Below are positions 34,586-46,135 of a DNA stretch of 64,000 bases, piece by piece; position 1 is the stretch's first letter; each line of letters starts with the position of its first letter. The position numbers were made by a program, and so were the translations under genes. The stretch comes from Hydrangea macrophylla (taxonomy: Eukaryota > Streptophyta > Magnoliopsida > Cornales > Hydrangeaceae), in the NCBI GenBank assembly GCA_033977485.1, contig CM066985.1, forward strand, positions 74,447,045 to 74,511,044, in the 5' to 3' direction. The notes under the pieces were generated by a model. That model ran no database searches. It worked only from the letters and a program-made list of their open reading frames with translations, and was not told where the DNA came from.

Positions 34586-36661
34586 ACCTCATACATCGAA
34601 TAGGTGTGAATACTCATTCTTCATTTCTTCCTTACTTTCCCATGTAGCCTCTTCAACCGTGTGACTACGCCATAGTACTTTCACCATCGAAATTGTCTTA
34701 ATTCTCAAGACTTGCTCTTTCCGGTCTAGTATCTCTACTGGATGCTCTATGTAACTCAAGTCCTCTTGAATTTGTAATGGTTCTGGTAACATGATCTTGC
34801 TCGTATCTGACATACACCGTCTCAACATCAATACATGAATAATATTGTGCACATGCTCCAAGTCTGATGACAAGGCCAATCGGTACGCCACTGATCCTAT
34901 TCTCTCTAGGATCTTAAAAGGTCCTACAAATCTCGAATTGAGTTTTCCCCTCTTCCCAAATCGAATAATGCCTTTCAAAGGCGATACTCTCAAGTAGACA
35001 AAGTCTCCCACTTCAAAGGTCATTGGTCGTCGCTTCGAGTCAGCATAACTCTTATAATGGCTCTAAGCTACCCTAAGTCATTCTTGGATCAGCTTTACCT
35101 TCTCAGTAGTCACCTGTATTAACTCAAGTCCTAGAAAATTTCTTTCCCCAACCTCAGTCTAATAAATTGGTGATCGACATTTACACCCATACAAAGCCTC
35201 ATACGGCGCCATACCGATACTTGACTGAAATCCGTTGTTGTACGCGAATTCGATTAATTGCAAGTGCTTCTCCCAGTCACTCCCAAAGTCTAGGACATAA
35301 AGTCTCAACATGTCTTCCAAGGTTTGAATCATGCGCTCTGATTGTCCATCGGTCTGAGGATGAAATACGGTACTGAAGCTCAACTTCGTACCCATAGCTT
35401 TTTGCAAACTTCCCCAAAACCTCGATGTAAAACTATTTTTGCGATATGATATAATCACTACTGGAACCTCGTGTAGTCTTATAATCTCTTTCACATACAA
35501 CTCAGTTAACTTTGAAGGTTTAGTCATCTTGATCGGTAGAAAATGAGCTAACTCGTCAATTTATCAGCTATAACCCAAATCTTGTCATTATTTTTAGACG
35601 ATCGTTGAAATCTAGATACAAAATCTATCATGATCTCATCCCATTTCCACTCTGACACAGGTAATGGCTGTAATAACCGTGCAGGTACTTGTCTTTCTGC
35701 TTTGACTTGCTGACATGTTGAACACTCTGAAACATACTTAGCAACTTTCCGCTTCATCCCTTTCCGCCATAAGTTCTCTCGTAAATTCCAGTACATTTTG
35801 TTACTTTCCAGATGCACTGAGTATCTAGTACTATGCGTCTCCTCTATAAGTCATTCTTTTAAGTCCTTTACGTTCGGTACACACAGTCGATGTCCAAGTG
35901 TTAATACTCCCTGGTGCAGCGTAATTCTAGGTCTTTTTCCCAAAGGTATCTCATCTATCATTTTGTACAGGTAAACATCGTGAAACTGTTCCCTTTTTAT
36001 CTCATCAATAATATCCATGTGTGCTATAATCGCCATCATTAAACCACCACTACTCTTTGGGATTACATCTAACTCCAAATATTCCATTTCTTTTACCAAT
36101 TCTTTTTGTTGAGTTAGTTCGTCAGCTAAGTTCTTTGGCATCTTTCGGCTTAATGCATCGGCTACTACATTAGCCTTTCCCAGATGATATTCTATCGACA
36201 GATCGTAATCCTTCATCAACTCCAACCATCTCCTCTGTCTCACGTTCAAGTCTTATTGTGTGAATAGGTACTTCAAACTCTTATGGTTTGTGAAGATCTC
36301 ACATTTTTCCCCGTACAAGTAATGTCTCCAAATCTTCAAAGCATAGATAACTATGGCCAATTCAAGGTCGTGAGTCAGATATTTAACCTCGTGTGGCTTT
36401 AACTGTCTAGAAGCATAGGCAATTACTTTACCCCTTGCATAAGTACACACCCCAACCCTTGATGCAACGCATCACTATAGATCACAAACCCTTTAGTCCT
36501 GGACGGTATTGTCAGAATAGGTGCTCTCGTTAGTCGTGCCTTCAACTCTTGAAAATTGTCTTCACACTCTTGACTTCATTAAAAAATGATTCTTTTCCTC
36601 ATCAACTTTGTCATAGGTAATAAAATATTTGAAAAAATCTCTATAAATCTGCAATAGAACC
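34586..36661 (-). pseudogene. Ty3/gypsy chromovirus pol pseudogene, element G1 (RT end, RNase H, integrase, chromodomain)
   Basis: Read right to left: end of RT (36451-36661, badly decayed); RNase H with [19 protein letters not shown] (36253-36450); a segment ending VADALSRK then the spacer (35851-36249); the integrase zinc-binding part with CSTCQQVK (35548-35817); the integrase core with HPQTDGQSER (35159-35527); and the integrase C-terminus plus chromodomain with VLWRSHTVEEATWE (34589-35023). The fragments are split by stops and frameshifts. Family order and chromodomain indicate a chromovirus, probably the Tekay/Del lineage (inference). The copy is cut at 36661 by LTR B. Confidence 0.85.
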
Positions 36662-36948
36662 TGTAGACACCCCATTTTGTCGGCTATCAGATTTAGGAGA
36701 CCCATAACTTGGTGGTTCACAATGATCGAAAAAGACTCAAAAAGGACTCCTGGAAGTTAGTTCTATCTCTCAAAATGCTCAGAAAGTGGTATAAATGACC
36801 AAAATGTCCCTGAAAGCCTAAACACTCCCAGATTTGGACCGAAAGTTCTAGAAACATGTACATCATAAAAGTACTAAAAATGAGTTTTAAAGAAAAAATA
36901 GATGAAATCATCAGCTCCCAGAGACCCCCAGAAGTCCCGAAAGTTCCC
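36662..36948 (+). mobile_element. LTR B, left part (interrupted)
   Basis: It starts TGTAGACACCCCATTTTGTC and matches, in reverse, bases 49154-49433 of the second B copy. It sits inside the RT region of G1. Homology stops at 36948; the rest of this B copy resumes at 59556, so a large insertion and a deletion of about 412 bp (equivalent of 48742-49153) lie between. Confidence 0.8.
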
Positions 36949-36957
36949 ATATACATA

Positions 36958-37530
36958 CATATGCGAGTTTATTAGTCGCACGATAATTCTTCCTCGCATA
37001 TACATACATATGAGTGTTTACACCTATTTCAAAATGATTTCATTTTAGAGTGTAATAACAACGTGAGATTTGTAGTCGAAGCATCACTAGATAGTTATCC
37101 GATTTATATTCCAAGTTCAGAGTCGCCGTGTATCCACTTGACTACTAATTCACACACATGCGGGTTTTTGATATATTCTATTGATTCTGGTGATATATGT
37201 TTTCGGAATATTTTTCATGGTGTAGGAAGGCATATTATTGTTTTACTCTTGATAATGTAAAAGGTTCATGTGAAGTTGATTTTATAAAAGGAGGATGTTA
37301 ACATTGAAATATTGTAGATTTTGAATAAAATTTTTATTTTTACAAGTTAATAAAGGTGGTTGTGGGTGACTTGTTGACGAGAACCTTCACGAGACTTCAC
37401 TCGTCCGACTAGGGACACCTAGAGGTTTAAAAGGCTTGTTGCACAGGCTAAGTGCAATCGTTATCCATATGAAAATGGAGTAGTTTTATTCTTTTTGATC
37501 GAGGACTAGCAAGATGTAGGTTTGGGGGTG
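36958..37530 (+). mobile_element. Truncated tail of a tandem Athila-like copy
   Basis: This matches 57606-58178 with about nine mismatches and no gaps. That segment is the internal region just before the 3' LTR, including the polypurine tract, so the LTR that follows was also the 3' LTR of an upstream copy now deleted. Confidence 0.8.
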
Positions 37531-38907
37531 TGATCGGGAGAGAACAAATCCGAATTATACACCTTAACTCACATTTGTTAGCTATTTTTATCATGTTTTT
37601 ACGTAGTTTTACTTTATTTTCTATTTTCTGTCAGGTTATAGAAGAAAACAAGGAGATCTGGTTAAATAAGGTGAAAAAGCAAGCATAAAGAAGTTGGAAA
37701 AAGCCCTTCGCGCGAGCGGCCCGCTTGCGCGAGATCCCAGAATTCGCTCGCGTGACCCGCGCGTGCGACCTGCCCAATTACGCGCTCGCACGGCCCGCTC
37801 GCGCGATCCGTATAAAAATCAAAGTTGCGTAATATGCTCTACTGAAGAATCCTTTGGAAACGAGACTGCTTGATGACGTCCGGGTTGGAAATTATAGCTA
37901 TTTTAGGTAGTTTCGGGATAAGAAAGCTTAAGAAATTTCCTTGTGAACTCTATATATATGGAGATTTTATAAGTTTTTGGGGTTAGACACATCTAGGGAG
38001 CTATTCATATACATTCATTCAAGGCTTTGAAGGCAAGGGAGAAGATCAAGTTTGAAGGTCTCTCATGGCTTCCATCCAACCAATCTTCATGCTTTCAACC
38101 ATCATGAACAACTAAACTCCTAATCTAGGGTTTCAATGAAACCCTAGCTATGTAAAGGGGGATTTTCTGTGCTTTTCTACTCTAAGATTTTATGTTTTGG
38201 GATAGTGATTGTATGTTGGTGGATTATTTATATAATCAGTTTTAATGTTAATAATCAATAGTATTTTGGATCTATTCTTGTCTTAGATTTTTCCTTATGC
38301 TTATTGAACTCAATAGTCCTTGATTTCTGTGATTGATAGGAGTATTTACATACAATGGTGCTTATGTGATTGTGACGTTTACATCTTTTATAATCCATGC
38401 TTAGGAAAGATGAGTTATGCTACACCCTAGTTATAGGTAGATAATTCATGTGAACCATAGATGGATTATGCTTAGATTGAACTAATAATATTCTCTTGAC
38501 GATACTATTGGGCTTGTAGCTACAATAGATCATAACTATCCAAACATAGAACTTAGATTAGAAAGTATAGAACCCCAATGCATAGTTAGTGGTGGAATTG
38601 TAATCCTAGATCTCATCTCCATATATTCAAATCAACTTTAAATTTTGCATACAAGTTTACTTAGATTTACTTCTAGATTTTATTCTAAAATTTCATAGTT
38701 TACTTCATAGTTTAATTAGTAGTAATAATCAAATTCTAAACCAATCAAACTCCCGATTTTCTTATAACCAGCTAGATTAGATTTTAGTAATTAAAGGATC
38801 AAAAATTAAAAATCTCTATGGGTTCGACCTTTACTTTCCACACTACGAATCTTTTGAAAGTAAAGCACAAATAAGCATACTTTTATATCTTGATTTTGAC
38901 AAGATCA
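37531..38907 (+). mobile_element. Athila-like element: left LTR (1377 bp)
   Basis: It begins TGATCGGGAG and ends AAGATCA, with TGATC/GATCA inverted termini. By hand count it differs from the right LTR (58179-59555) at about 25 of 1377 positions, with no gap. A TATA box lies at 37950-37958 and the TCGCGCGA cluster at 37707-37806, so the cluster is in U3 just upstream of it. Confidence 0.9.
37707..37806. repeat. TCGCGCGA cluster in the left Athila LTR
   Basis: Several GCTCGCGCGA-type words (CGCGCGAGCGGC, GCTTGCGCGAG, GCTCGCACGG, GCTCGCGCGAT). Compared with the right LTR, most changes here are C/T or G/A at CG sites, as expected from deamination of methylated CG. Confidence 0.85.
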
Positions 38908-38912
38908 ATTTT

Positions 38913-38930
38913 CGGCGCCGTTGCCGGGGA
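38913..38930 (+). promoter_or_regulatory. Primer binding site, tRNA-Asp type
   Basis: CGGCGCCGTTGCCGGGGA matches the complement of the plant tRNA-Asp 3' end, with the first base C instead of T. It starts five bases after the LTR. This primer is typical of Athila-lineage elements. Confidence 0.85.
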
Positions 38931-39394
38931 TTGAAATAGTTTTTACCGTTAATTATTAGAATCGTAATTTACGTAGTTAGTAAATATTAGTTTCCATTTT
39001 ATTTTCGTTGTTTTTCGCTTTATTTTCGAGTCGCTAAAATTATCCTTCTTTCTACAGATCTCAAATCGTCAATTCTAGCAAGATCGAGTGGAGCAGCTGT
39101 GCACGTCAACGGAGCTTACGCGGACCTGCAAGAAAATAAATTGCAATCAATTTAAAATTACCAAGTAAATCCGTCATTTAAATTTCGCATCAAACCACTG
39201 TAAGTCAGGGCGCTGTGACGCAATACTTGCATTAGGGTAGGTGTGGAGTGAGCATTGTATTAGCTAGGAAACCCGGGGCGCTGGGCTTGACGCGGTCATT
39301 GCATTACAGGATAATTTCATGCATCATATTAGTCTTGTGTGCTTGCATGCATGGTTATTAGCGTAGTTTTTTTAATTGAGTCAGTCGTTAGTTT
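38931..39394 (+). other. Athila-like element: untranslated leader
   Basis: Region between primer binding site and gag. No ORF of note. Confidence 0.6.
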
Positions 39395-40402
39395 ATGTAC
39401 GGTACTCATTCAACTAAACCTAAATTGAATCCGCTCAATCTCGAACTTGAACGCACACTTAGAGGCCTTAGGACATCAACACAAGCTCTAAGAGCTCGGT
39501 TGATGTTAGACGACGAGTCCACACCGGAACCGTCATCTTCGTTTGAATCGGAAATCCGTAGTACCCTTAACCATTTAAGAAAAACTAAAACGATAAAAAT
39601 TGAACCGATTCCAATGGCCGATTTTGGACATAACCGGAATAATGGAAACAATCAGATTAATGGGGATAGTCTTAACATACCCCCACCACCACCATTAAAG
39701 GACTATTTCACTCCTACTGCCTACACACCACCGTCGTGTATTGCATTACCAAAAGTGACGGCAGCTCATTTTGAAATCAAATCATCAACTATTGCGCTCC
39801 TGCCGTCATTTCACGGGTATGTTAAGGAGGACCCTTATAATCATCTAGGCGAATTTCAGGGTATCTGTGCGACTTTAAAGATTCAGAACTTAACAGATGA
39901 TGAGTTAAAAATGCGTCTGTTCCCGTTTTCACTTAAAGATAAGGCGAAGTACTGGCTCCAATCGTTGGAGCCAAATTCAATAAGAACATGGGATGAGTTG
40001 CAAACTGCGTTCCTACAAAAATTCTTCCCCATAACTAGGACGAATCAGATTAGAAAGCAAATAACTAATTTTACAATGCAAGATGGGGAGACACTTTACG
40101 ATACATGGGAACAGTTTAAAGAACTTTTACGTTCTTGCCCTCATCACCAGATACCCAAATGGCAGTTGGTGCAAGTCTTCTATGAAGGATTAATTCCCGT
40201 CGTCCGAAACATCGTCGACGCTATTTGTGCGGGGACGTTCCTCCACAAGAGTGCTGATGAAGCATGGAAGATATTTGAAACTTTAAGTGAAAACTCTATG
40301 CACCAAGCAGTATCCGTACGACCTGAGGGACACCTTATACCTTACCTAAAGAGAGAGAGGCGAAAGTTGAGTCTAATCATTCATATGAAATCCAAGAATT
40401 AA
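39395..40402 (+). pseudogene. Athila-like gag (first part)
   Basis: A 335-codon frame whose centre matches the Retrotrans_gag family: SFHGYVKEDPYNHLGEF, MRLFPFSLKDKAKYWL, TWDELQTAFLQKFFP and ETLYDTWEQFKELLRSCPHH. The true frame leaves this one near 40330-40360 by a one-base shift; the gag C-terminus with a CxxC..H..C knuckle-like motif (CQLCSDSSHSTLAC) is in the next frame from about 40350. No product joining the two is written here. Confidence 0.85.
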
Positions 40403-40410
40403 ATACAAAA

Positions 40411-43400
40411 ATGGACCAACTTATGATGATGGGTCGCATGCAAGGGCCACCTCCTTCTGCTGAAATATGCCAGTTATGCTCGGATTCATCGCATTCGACA
40501 TTAGCATGTCCGTCCGCGTCCCAGTTCCCGAAATTTGTGGAACAACATATAAATGTTGTCCAACAGTTCCAACGACCCAATTATAACCCCGGGGGTTATA
40601 AACCGGACTCAACATGGGGAGCTCACCCGAACCTTTCTTGGAACTCTAATAGTGAGAAACCATATTCGAAACCCGATACGACGAATTTTCCTAATGCGTA
40701 TCGGCAACAACCTAATCAGTATAAATAATCTCAAAATCAACAAAATCAATACCAACAGCCACCCTTCCGCACTAATCCTCCAAGAGATAAAACTTTCGAA
40801 GAGAGCGTGTTAGCATCATTAAAAAACCTCGAAGCTCAGTCACAATCACAATCGCAACTTGTTAACTCCCACACGCATTCAATAGCTAAATTGGAATCCC
40901 AGATGGGCCAGCTTGCTAATACCTTGAATCGTCGTAATGAGGGAAAGCTACCAAGTCAACCTGTGCAAAATCCTAAGGGTCAGTATGAGGTGAGTTCGGC
41001 GAGTGATCAAGTTAATGCTGTCTCAACAAGGACCACCGAACGTCCTGAGGAAGTCATACCTCCTCCCGAGGCAAGAAAAGAAACAGGTAAAGAAAAAGAA
41101 AAGAGTGAAAAGGAAGAGAATGTAACTCCAGTTTCAAAAGACGCTAATCCTATAATATTTACTAAAACATCTAAAGCAGCGAATCCTTCCGATTATGTGC
41201 CCAGAATGCCATTCCCACCGAGCGGGGAAGCCCCAACTCACTTCACTAGAAAAAGCACGAAATCGGAAGATATTCTTGAAATATTTAAAGAAGTAAAAAT
41301 CAATATTCCACTACTAGATGCGATTAAACAGATACCTCCGTACGCTAAATTCTTAAAGGATCTATGCACTCATAAGAGAAAGTCTAGAAACCATTTATCT
41401 AAGAAAGTTTTCTTAACGGAAAAGGTTAGCTCCATGTTTCATAAAAATACTCTAAAATACAAGGATCCCGGTACCCCAACCATCGCATGTCACATCGGGG
41501 ATAAATACATTCATCGGGCTCTCCTTGATTTAGGAGCGAGTGTGAATTTGCTCCCCTATTCGGTATATGAACATTTGGGTTTAGGAGAACTGAAACCGAC
41601 AGCAGCCACTTTGCAACTAGCCGATAGGTCAATTAAAGTTCCACGGGAAGTAGTGGAAGATGTTTTGGTCAAAGTTGATAGATGCTACTATCCGGTAGAT
41701 TTTATCGTTCTAGACACCGAACCCGTCCTAGATGCTAGTAAACAAGTTCCAGTCATTCTAGGCCGACCTTTCCTAGCCACGGCTAATTCGATTATTAACT
41801 GTAGGACGGGTGTGATGGACATAACTTTTGGTAACATGACTGTGCGTCTTAACGTCTTCAATGCATCTAACCAACCATATAGAGATGATGAAGAGGCAGA
41901 CTGCTATGCCATAGACTTAATAGATGAATTAGTCGAAGAGGCAGTGCCTTTTATGTTGACTAAAGAAGCCTTGGAAGCATGCCTATTGCATTTCAATTTT
42001 AATGATTTCAACATTGACACGAATGTTGAAGATGTAAATACTTTATTGGAATCAGTAAACACGACCAATGCACTTCTATGGAAACCTAAAATAGAGGCTT
42101 TACCGCCTCTTGCACATGAACCAGCCGTACCATCCATTGAGTGCCCTCCAACACTCGAACTTAAGCCATTGTCGGATTCTCTGAAATATGCATTCCTAGG
42201 ATCTAACGCAACCCTTCCAGTCATAATCGCATCAAATATAACTGAAATTCAGGAAGTACAGCTAATCGAGGTTCTAGGTAATCATAAAAAGGCGATTGGA
42301 TGGACTGTCGCCGATCTAAAAGGAATTGACCCGTCCGTTTGCATGCATAGAATAAATTTAGAAGAAAGTGCTAAACCTTCTAGGGAAATGCAACGACGTC
42401 TCAACCCTAACATGAAAGAAGTGGTTATGAAGGAAGTTATAAAACTCTTAGATGCCGGTATTATCTACCCGATCTCCGATAGCAATTGGGTCAGCCCAAC
42501 TCAGGTTGTCCCAAAGAAATCGAGTATCACGGTCGTACCAAACAAAAAGGGAGTCCTTATACCCACCCGGCAAACTACTGGTTGGCGGGTATGTATTGAC
42601 TATAGAAAACTTAATTCGATGACTCGTAAGGACCACTTCCCTCTTCCATTTATTGATCAAATCCTCGAACGTCTGTCCGGTCAGAGTTATTATTGCTTCT
42701 TAGATGGATACTCTGGTTATAACCAGGTGCCCCTTTACCCCGATGACCAAGAAAAGACGTCGTTCACATGTCCCTTTGGAACCTTTGCTTACCGTCGTAT
42801 GCCGTTTGGCTTGTGCAATGCACCGGCAACCTTTCAACGGTGTATGATGGCAATTTTCTCGGACATGGTTGAGAAATTTCTCGAGGTATTTTTGGATGAT
42901 TTCTCCGTTTTCGGACCTACATTCGATGAATGCCTTACAAATCTCACAAAAGTCCTCGCCCGGTGCGAGGAAGCAAATTTAGTATTAAGTTAGGAAAAGA
43001 GCCATTTCATGGTTCAAGAGGGAATAGTCTTGGGTCATGTTGTTTCCAAGAGAGGTATAGAGGTTGATAAAGCGAAAATTGAGTTAATAGACAAACTTCC
43101 ACCGCCATCATCCATTCGTCAGATCCATTCCTTCCTAGGTCATGCCGGTTTCTATAGACGATTTATCAAGGACTTTAGTAAAATTTCACGTCCCTTGTGC
43201 AACCTGCTTGCCAAGGATGCTCCTTTTGTCTTTGACAATGACTGTCTGAAGGCTTTTGAAACGTTGCGCACCTTACTATCCACGGCTCCGATAATCCAAT
43301 CCCCTGATTGGTCCCTACCATTTGAATTGATGTGCGATGCTTCTGATTATGCCGTAGGAGCAGTTTTGGGGCAAAAAGTTAATAAAATCCCTCACGTAAT

Positions 43401-45049
43401 TTACTATGCAAGTAAAACACTAAATGACGCGCAATTGAATTACACGACTACGGAAAAAGAATTATTAGCGGTTGTGCTTGCCCTGGACAAGTTCCGATCA
43501 TATCTTTTAGGGTCAAAAGTCATTGTGTATACAGATCACACCGCATTACGTCATCTATTGAATAAGAAAGATACGAAACCCAGATTAATCCGATGGATTT
43601 TACTCCTTCAAGAGTTTAATTATGAAATACGGGATAAAAAGGGTTATGAAAATGTAGTAGCTGACCACTTGTCACGAATTCTTATAGAATCTAATGATCT
43701 TACCCCCCTAAAGGATTCATTTTCGGACGAACAATTATTTGCATTATCCACCATCAAGTGTCCATGGTTCAGTGATATCGTCAACTTCTTAGCTACATGA
43801 CATATCCCGAATAAGTGGTCTCGTTTAGACAAAGATCGGTTCTTTTCTCAAATTAAACATTACTACTGGGATGACCCACTGTTATTGAAACACTGTTCTG
43901 ATCAAATTATACAACGTTGTGTTCCAGAGAGTGAGTTCAATTCTATATTAAACTTCTATCACTCTCTAGAATGCGGAGGACACTTTGGTGGCCGGCGTAC
44001 GGCCGCTAAAGTCCTCCAAAGTGGATTATAATGGCCAACACTGTTTAAAGACGCACATGAATTCTGTCAAAACTGCATACGTTGTCAACAAACAGGTAAC
44101 ATGTCACGTCGTGATGCGATGCCCCTGACCCCAATTCTTATTATAGAAATATTTGATGTGTGGGGCATCGACTTTATGGGTCCGTTTCCCTCGTCTTGTG
44201 GTTTTGAATACATTTTAGTCGCAGTCGACTATGTTTCTAAGTGGGTGGAGGCAGTGGCGACGAGAACCAACGACCATAAAGTAGTGGTTCAATTTATAAA
44301 AGATAATATATTTTGTCGGTTCGGTACGCCACGGGCAATTGTAAGCGACGGGGGTAAACATTTCTGTAATCGTTACTTTGAAGCCCTCGTCCGAAAATAT
44401 TCCGTCACCCATATAGTAGGAACCGCATACCACCCGCAAACCCAAGGCCAAGTTGAAGTGTCTAATAGAGAGGTAAAAAGTATATTAGAAAAAATGGTAC
44501 GTCCAGACCGTAAAGATTGGTCACAACGACTGACCGATGCGCTTTGGGCTTATCGCACAGCTTTTAAAACTCCTGTTGGGATGTCTCCTTACCGACTAGT
44601 ATTTGGAAAAGCGTGCCACCTACCGGTGGAACTGGAACATCGATCCTATTGGGCAGTAAAAACGCTTAACCAAGATATAAAAGCGGCAGGATGCCATCGT
44701 AAACTTCAATTGCAAGAACTCGAAGAATTGAGAAAGGAAGCGTATGAAAATTCGAGAATCTATAAAGAACGATCTAAAGCTTTCCACGATAAAATGATTA
44801 TAAGAAAGAATTTCGAAGTTGGACAACACGTATGGTTATTTAACTCGAAATTAAGGTTGTTTCCGGGTAAGTTACGGTCCGTTCACTATAACACAAGTGT
44901 TCCCGCATGGGGCGATCGAAATTCAAGATAGAAACGGTGGAACACCGTTCAAGGTAAACGGACAATGACTTAAGCCGTACCGGTTGGAAGAGACAGAAGA
45001 AAGAGAAATCGAATCTATAGATCTGGTAGATCCGATCTATTTAGACTGA
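40411..45049 (+). pseudogene. Athila-like gag end and pol: protease, RT, RNase H, integrase
   Basis: One main frame carries, in order: gag end; a pepsin-like protease with LLDLGASVNLLP (about 41523-41558); RT with WRVCIDYRKLN, MPFGLCNAPATFQRCM and catalytic FLDDF (42580-42910); RNase H with [14 protein letters not shown] and [11 protein letters not shown] (43330-43560); the integrase zinc finger; and the integrase core with [15 protein letters not shown] and [10 protein letters not shown] (44167-44460). It is broken by stops at 40726 (TAA), 42991 (TAG), 43798 (TGA) and 44029 (TAA), a frameshift near 44880 and a further TGA at 44966. The natural end is TGA at 45047. Domain order and tRNA-Asp primer fit Athila. 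Confidence 0.88.
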
Positions 45050-45249
45050 GCCTTGCATCGGTCGAGCTAGCGACGTAAAACTTAGCGCTTCTTGGGAGGC
45101 AACCCAAGATTTTATTAACATTTTCTTTAGTTTTGTTCATTTTTTTAGTAGTTTTCAGCCAATGTCTGAGCTTTTAAATACCCAAAAGATGAAAATTTTA
45201 CATTATAGAACATTTTAACAAGAAAACAGAAAAGAAAAATGAGAAAACA

Positions 45250-45622
45250 GCATATCGCGCGCGCGGCCCGCTCGCGCGAACGATCGCTCACGCGAGCTTC
45301 TCCCTTAGATAAAATTTTTGAAACTTTTGAAAAGAAGCCTCAGCGTCTGCTCGCACCTGAAATCACGCGCGCGAGACCCCTCGCTAGAGCGGTCCGCTGG
45401 AGCGAAGTTGGGACTTAGAAATTTTTTCCAAATAAACGAATAGGGAGCCTCAGCTTTCCCTCGAGCCTCAAATCGCGGGCGCGAGGTACTTGCTGGAGCG
45501 GTCCGCTCGGGCGGACTTTACACTTATAATTTTTTTTTATGAAACCAAAAACAAAGTCTTAGCTTCACCTCGTAGGGGGATCCGCGCGCGCGAACCTCGC
45601 TCGCGCGGTTCGCTCGCGCGAG
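45250..45622. repeat. Internal TCGCGCGA module, four units
   Basis: Four degenerate units about 110 bp apart (near 45255, 45365, 45473, 45583). Each is a CG-rich palindromic block followed by AT-rich spacer and AGCCTCAGC. The first and last units keep clean TCGCGCGA words; the middle ones are decayed (GCTAGAGCGG, GCTGGAGCGG). Lies directly upstream of the TATA-like word at 45634. Confidence 0.85.
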
Positions 45623-45633
45623 GTTTCCGTCCC

Positions 45634-45641
45634 TTTAAATA
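45634..45641 (+). promoter_or_regulatory. Possible internal promoter (TATA-like) before the env-like ORF
   Basis: TTTAAATA, followed by a CT-rich leader-like stretch (CTCTCTCTCGGCG, about 45690-45725). A possible splice donor CTCAG|GTAACT lies at 45883 and a possible acceptor TTCTTACAG| at 50730, 107 bp before the env-like start codon. Inference only. Confidence 0.35.
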
Positions 45642-46135
45642 CAGGGCTGAGCCCTAATTTTCTGAAAACCCTCTATCTTTCTTCGTTTTTCTCTCTCTCG
45701 GCGATTCTCTCTCTCTCCTCTCTCCACCACTGATCATCACCACCTTCTACCACCACACCACCACCTTCTACCACCACACTGCCGTCGGATCACCAAACGA
45801 GTCGTCGCCGCTGCCGTTGACTTCGCACAATACCGCGGCCAACACACCCCCAAACCTCGAGATCCAACCTCAGTAATCTCAGGTAACTATACTCTTATAT
45901 AAATATATATATATACGTTTATAGATACTTAAATTTGTTGATAGGTTTATATAGATACTTCGATTCGTATATGGATTCACACATGTTTTTATACACAGAT
46001 ATATATGTTGGGGTTTAGGTATTTGGGGATTTCTACATATCTATGTATATCAATTTATATATATACGAATATCACAAGTCATATACCCTCTTATATACAT
46101 ATAGACCCATATATAGATCTTTATACACACCCCCA

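Noticed and set aside
36958..38907. Treating the whole 1950-bp duplication as the LTR
   Set aside because: TGATC...GATCA termini, the polypurine tract just before 37531 and 58179, and the primer binding site five bases after 38907 fix the LTR at 1377 bp.
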